Shown here piece after piece: positions 61,761 through 64,000 of a stretch of DNA of 64,000 bases. Source of the DNA: a virus. Positions within the stretch are counted from its first letter, which is position 1, and each line of letters begins with the position of its first letter. The stretch is taken from IMG/VR virus record IMGVR_UViG_3300010373_000043, positions 1 through 64,000 of that record; one strand, 5' to 3'. The position numbers and the translations under genes are program-made. The notes below the pieces were generated by a model. It saw nothing but the letters and a program-made list of their open reading frames with translations. It was not told the DNA's origin and ran no database searches.

Positions 61761-61769
61761 CTTATAGCG
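61761..61769 (-). promoter_or_regulatory. early-type motif CGCTATAAG
   Basis: 18-nt leader with CAGGAGG to ATG 61742. Confidence 0.6.
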
Positions 61770-62361
61770 AACGAAACTGAGGCATGCAGTACTTCTCGTC
61801 GAGTGCCTTCGTGTTCTTCGACGAGTAACGCACCACCTTCAGTGCGTCCTGCGGCTTCACGATCACTTCGCTCTGCGTCCGCACGTTCCAGCAGAACTGC
61901 TCGCCGTCGATGTGCGGGTGCATGTTCGCCGCTTCCGAGAGGAACGTGCTGAGCATTCCGCGGCGGGCCCACTCCGCATCAAACAACACGTCGTCGACCT
62001 TCGGCACAACACTCGCGATGTAGCCCTCGACGCTCGGGCGAATCTGCTTCACGTATCCGCTCATGATGCTCTTCGTGTCCGCGAACCACTCCGCGACGCC
62101 GTAGTCGCGCGAGAAACTGACGAAGCTCAGACGAGGATCGGGCGCGAGCTTGCCGTTCACCACTTCCGTCGGCTCGACGAGCACGCCACGCCACAGCGGC
62201 TCCAGCGCGACGGGATACAGACGATTGAGCACGCCTGCAAACTCGTAGATCTCCGACTGATACTTCTCCAGCAAGCCGTCCGCTTCCTGCATGCGACCGA
62301 CGACGGCGTAGAGCAGCCAGTTGACGTAGTAGTTCATCTTTTGGAGCGGGCTCTTCTCCAC
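61762..62361 (-). CDS. ADP-ribosyltransferase-like protein, 199 aa
   Basis: Three elements match the R-S-(Q/E)xE type of ART: Arg58 in PLWRGVLV, the SFS strand at 82-84 (LSFVSFSRD) and Gln163-Ser-Glu165 near the end (RTQSEVIV). The spacing suits a small mono-ADP-ribosyltransferase, like phage enzymes that modify host proteins. GTG 62361 follows GAGG; ATG 62337 is the alternative start. The fold is inferred from motifs only. Confidence 0.65.
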   Translation of the reverse strand: MEKSPLQKMNYYVNWLLYAVVGRMQEADGLLEKYQSEIYEFAGVLNRLYPVALEPLWRGVLVEPTEVVNGKLAPDPRLSFVSFSRDYGVAEWFADTKSIMSGYVKQIRPSVEGYIASVVPKVDDVLFDAEWARRGMLSTFLSEAANMHPHIDGEQFCWNVRTQSEVIVKPQDALKVVRYSSKNTKALDEKYCMPQFRSL

Positions 62362-62362
62362 G

Positions 62363-62611
62363 TTACACCTCGTCGATTCCGAGATAGCCGGCCTGGAATT
62401 CCTCGTCGAAGAACGCTTCACGGAGCTTCGCAAGCTCGGTCTCGGCGAAGCCGTCGCGACGCGTGAACATATGGAGCACGTTCTCGAAGTTGTTGAAGAT
62501 GAAAATCGCAGCGCGGTCGCGGCGCGCTTCCATCTTCGTGTACGCCGACGCAAGCTCGGCGATCTTCTGCTGCATGAACGCGTCCTGCTCTTCCTTGGTC
62601 ATCTTCGGCAT
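62363..62611 (-). CDS. helical hypothetical protein, 82 aa
   Basis: Charged helices (TKEEQDAFMQQKIAELASAYTK) with a central aromatic patch AAIFIFNNFENVLHMF. It precedes the ART-like gene by 1 nt and is probably co-translated, so could be a partner. Confidence 0.64.
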   Translation of the reverse strand: MPKMTKEEQDAFMQQKIAELASAYTKMEARRDRAAIFIFNNFENVLHMFTRRDGFAETELAKLREAFFDEEFQAGYLGIDEV

Positions 62612-62630
62612 TTTGACCTACCTTCCAGCC

Positions 62631-62660
62631 GCCCCGCCCGAAGTCACCCTCGGGCGGGGC
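62631..62660 (-). promoter_or_regulatory. 11-bp GC-rich intercistronic hairpin
   Basis: GCCCCGCCCGA pairs with TCGGGCGGGGC with an 8-nt loop, between 62669-64000 and 62363-62611. There is no T-run; partial attenuation or mRNA protection is possible. Confidence 0.6.
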
Positions 62661-62668
62661 CTGCAAGG

Positions 62669-64000
62669 CTAGTCGATTTCGAGCTGGGCGGCGCGGGTCG
62701 TCGCCTTGTTCAGCTTCTTCACCAGCTCGGCCAGCTTCTCGGCCGGAGCGGTGAACTTCTGCCCCAGAAGGCCCTCGTAGTTGCGGACCTTCGAGAGGAA
62801 CTGCTCCACTTCCTTCACGCGGTTCTTCGCAGCGCGAGCACCGATACCGTCGCCAGCGTTCAGCTCGCACTCGATATCGTTGATGTACTGCGCCGCCTCG
62901 CTCGCCACCGCGTCGTAGATCGCCGTGATGGCTTCCGAGGAGTGCATCGCCGGAATCTCGTACACGATGCAGCCAGCCTTCGCACCCGAGAGAGCCGCCT
63001 TGACCTTGCGCAGCGTCTCGATGTTCGCGCGGGGGATGAAGTAGATTCCACCGCGGTCACGGAGCGGAACGCCGTCGAGCTTGCTCGCGAGCTTCACCAG
63101 CCACGAGGAAAGATCGACCACCGAGAGAGCCGCGCGGACCTTGTTGTACTCCGCGATGATGCGGTTAAACTCGATGGCAGCCTGCTCCTCGTGCCCCGAC
63201 GTCGGCACGTACTTGACCTCCTCGTTGTCCTTCTCACCCTGGAGGTAGACGCGGAGGATCTGCTGGGTAACCAGCTCCGCGTTCACTTCCGTCTCGTGCA
63301 CGACAGCCCAGCCACCAGCCGCCTTCATCTTGCGGATGAGCACCGAGCGGCCCTGCAACTCCTTCGCAGCGCGGCCGAGGGCGACTTCGGGGGTCGCGAG
63401 GGCCGGCGCGTCCGACTCCTCCAAGCCCTGCTCGATGAGCTTCGCCACCAGCGTCGCACGGTCGACTTCGCCCGTGAGCTGCCAGTAGACGACGCCGCCC
63501 GTCACGTCCGACTTGTTCTCGACGGCAATCAGCCCGTCGCGGAACTTCTTTTGCTCCTCGACCTTGTGCTGCTGAGCCGTCTGCGACGCCACGCGGTTCT
63601 CGGGCACGCGCTGCATGATGCCCTCGATGTCGCGAATCAGCTCGGCCTGGACGACGCCCTCCACCGAGCCTACTTCCAGGGTGCCCAGGCGAGCCGTCTC
63701 GCTCACCAGCGCAGCCTGGAGCAACGGGTAGACCGCCTTGACCTGGGTGTCCGTCGACCAGTCCGACAGGCCGATGCCGGCGTCCTTGCACCAGCGGTAG
63801 AAGCGGTGCATGCGGTCCGAGCCCTTGACGCCGTGCGCGGTGCGGTACTCGCCGACGAGCGGGCGGAAGGCAGCCGGAACTTCCTTGGCCGGAGCGACGA
63901 CCACAGCCGCAGCCGCGAGGGCCACCGCAGCGGCCGGAGCCGGGAGCGGCAGGGCCGGTGACGCAGCGGGAACCTCGACGACCGGGGCCTGGACCTGGGC
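62669..64000 (-). CDS. partial gene, DUF6744-like phage protein, over 443 aa
   Basis: The frame is open to the window edge, so the true start lies beyond 64000. A Pro/Ala/Val-rich N-terminal part is followed by helices around a beta core (GGVVYWQLTGEVDRATLV, SVLIRKMKAAGGWAVVHE, GGIYFIPRANIETLRKV) like the DUF6744 family of large phages. The C-terminus is a coiled coil (AEKLAELVKKLNKAT). High GC. Function unknown. Confidence 0.7.
   Translation of the reverse strand, partial: AQVQAPVVEVPAASPALPLPAPAAAVALAAAAVVVAPAKEVPAAFRPLVGEYRTAHGVKGSDRMHRFYRWCKDAGIGLSDWSTDTQVKAVYPLLQAALVSETARLGTLEVGSVEGVVQAELIRDIEGIMQRVPENRVASQTAQQHKVEEQKKFRDGLIAVENKSDVTGGVVYWQLTGEVDRATLVAKLIEQGLEESDAPALATPEVALGRAAKELQGRSVLIRKMKAAGGWAVVHETEVNAELVTQQILRVYLQGEKDNEEVKYVPTSGHEEQAAIEFNRIIAEYNKVRAALSVVDLSSWLVKLASKLDGVPLRDRGGIYFIPRANIETLRKVKAALSGAKAGCIVYEIPAMHSSEAITAIYDAVASEAAQYINDIECELNAGDGIGARAAKNRVKEVEQFLSKVRNYEGLLGQKFTAPAEKLAELVKKLNKATTRAAQLEID

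Noticed and set aside
1-64000. CRISPR array, integrase attachment site or insertion sequence
   Set aside because: No regularly spaced repeats, no integrase or transposase gene and no terminal inverted repeats were seen.

Overview
The window is a piece of a large tailed-phage genome, most likely a virion with a complex, probably contractile tail. It holds 22 tRNA genes plus a tmRNA, a compact tail/baseplate/fibre block, an endolysin, and long minus-strand runs of tiny genes that overlap by ATGA, GTGA or TAATG. The host is not determined. A small acidic protein (10162-10326), a TPM/YgcG-like protein, a YceK-like lipoprotein and lipobox sequences suggest a Gram-negative, Proteobacteria or Myxococcota-like host. 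That is inference.

Layout. (1) 1-5.9 kb, plus strand: tRNAs interspersed with small genes, a complete tmRNA (2639-3037), a roughly 590-nt highly structured gene-free stretch (3309-3896) and several inter-tRNA segments closed by long stems. Three tRNA genes (6-130, 148-275, 286-415) carry a related 56-58-nt insertion built on one plan. Others have miniature D-arms or an extended anticodon stem. (2) 5.9-7.9 kb: small late genes with membrane segments, two tRNA-Pro genes and a clear terminator. (3) 7.9-15.5 kb, minus strand: small genes, an exported ClpP-like protease, an AAA+ ATPase, a P-loop NTPase and an RlaP-like nucleotidyltransferase. (4) 15.5-24.5 kb, plus strand: tail chaperone candidates, tape-measure candidate, hub, spike, and a LysM/gp25-like wedge protein. 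(5) 24.5-34.3 kb, minus strand: about 30 small genes, including cupin, CoaD, a ClpX-type zinc finger, L7/L12-like domains, kinase-like, PrimPol-like and HNH proteins. (6) 34.3-52.8 kb, plus strand: giant baseplate J-like protein, propeller and Kelch-type tail proteins, fibre, endonuclease VII, M15 endolysin and a collagen-like/beta-helix tailspike. A lipoprotein metalloprotease lies on the minus strand. (7) 52.8-64 kb, minus strand: Nudix, TPM, SLOG-like, KptA (tRNA 2'-phosphotransferase), peptide deformylase, CCA-adding enzyme, an ART-like protein and a partial gene at the right edge.

How it works together. Two short sequence signals divide the genes. CGCTATAAG precedes the first gene of most accessory transcription units. 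In about a dozen cases exactly 6 nt separate TATAAG from the start codon, the geometry expected of a -10 element driving leaderless mRNA. In the others a longer leader with a good Shine-Dalgarno site follows. GCAATCTT precedes the structural and lysis genes and is probably the late signal. The translation-related content is unusually rich: tRNAs, tmRNA, a CCA-adding enzyme (8 of the 22 tRNAs lack an encoded CCA), KptA, an RlaP-like nucleotidyltransferase and peptide deformylase. KptA removes the 2'-phosphate left by one class of RNA ligation, so its presence with insertion-bearing tRNA genes suggests a phage-encoded tRNA splicing or repair system. This is the most interesting hypothesis in the window.
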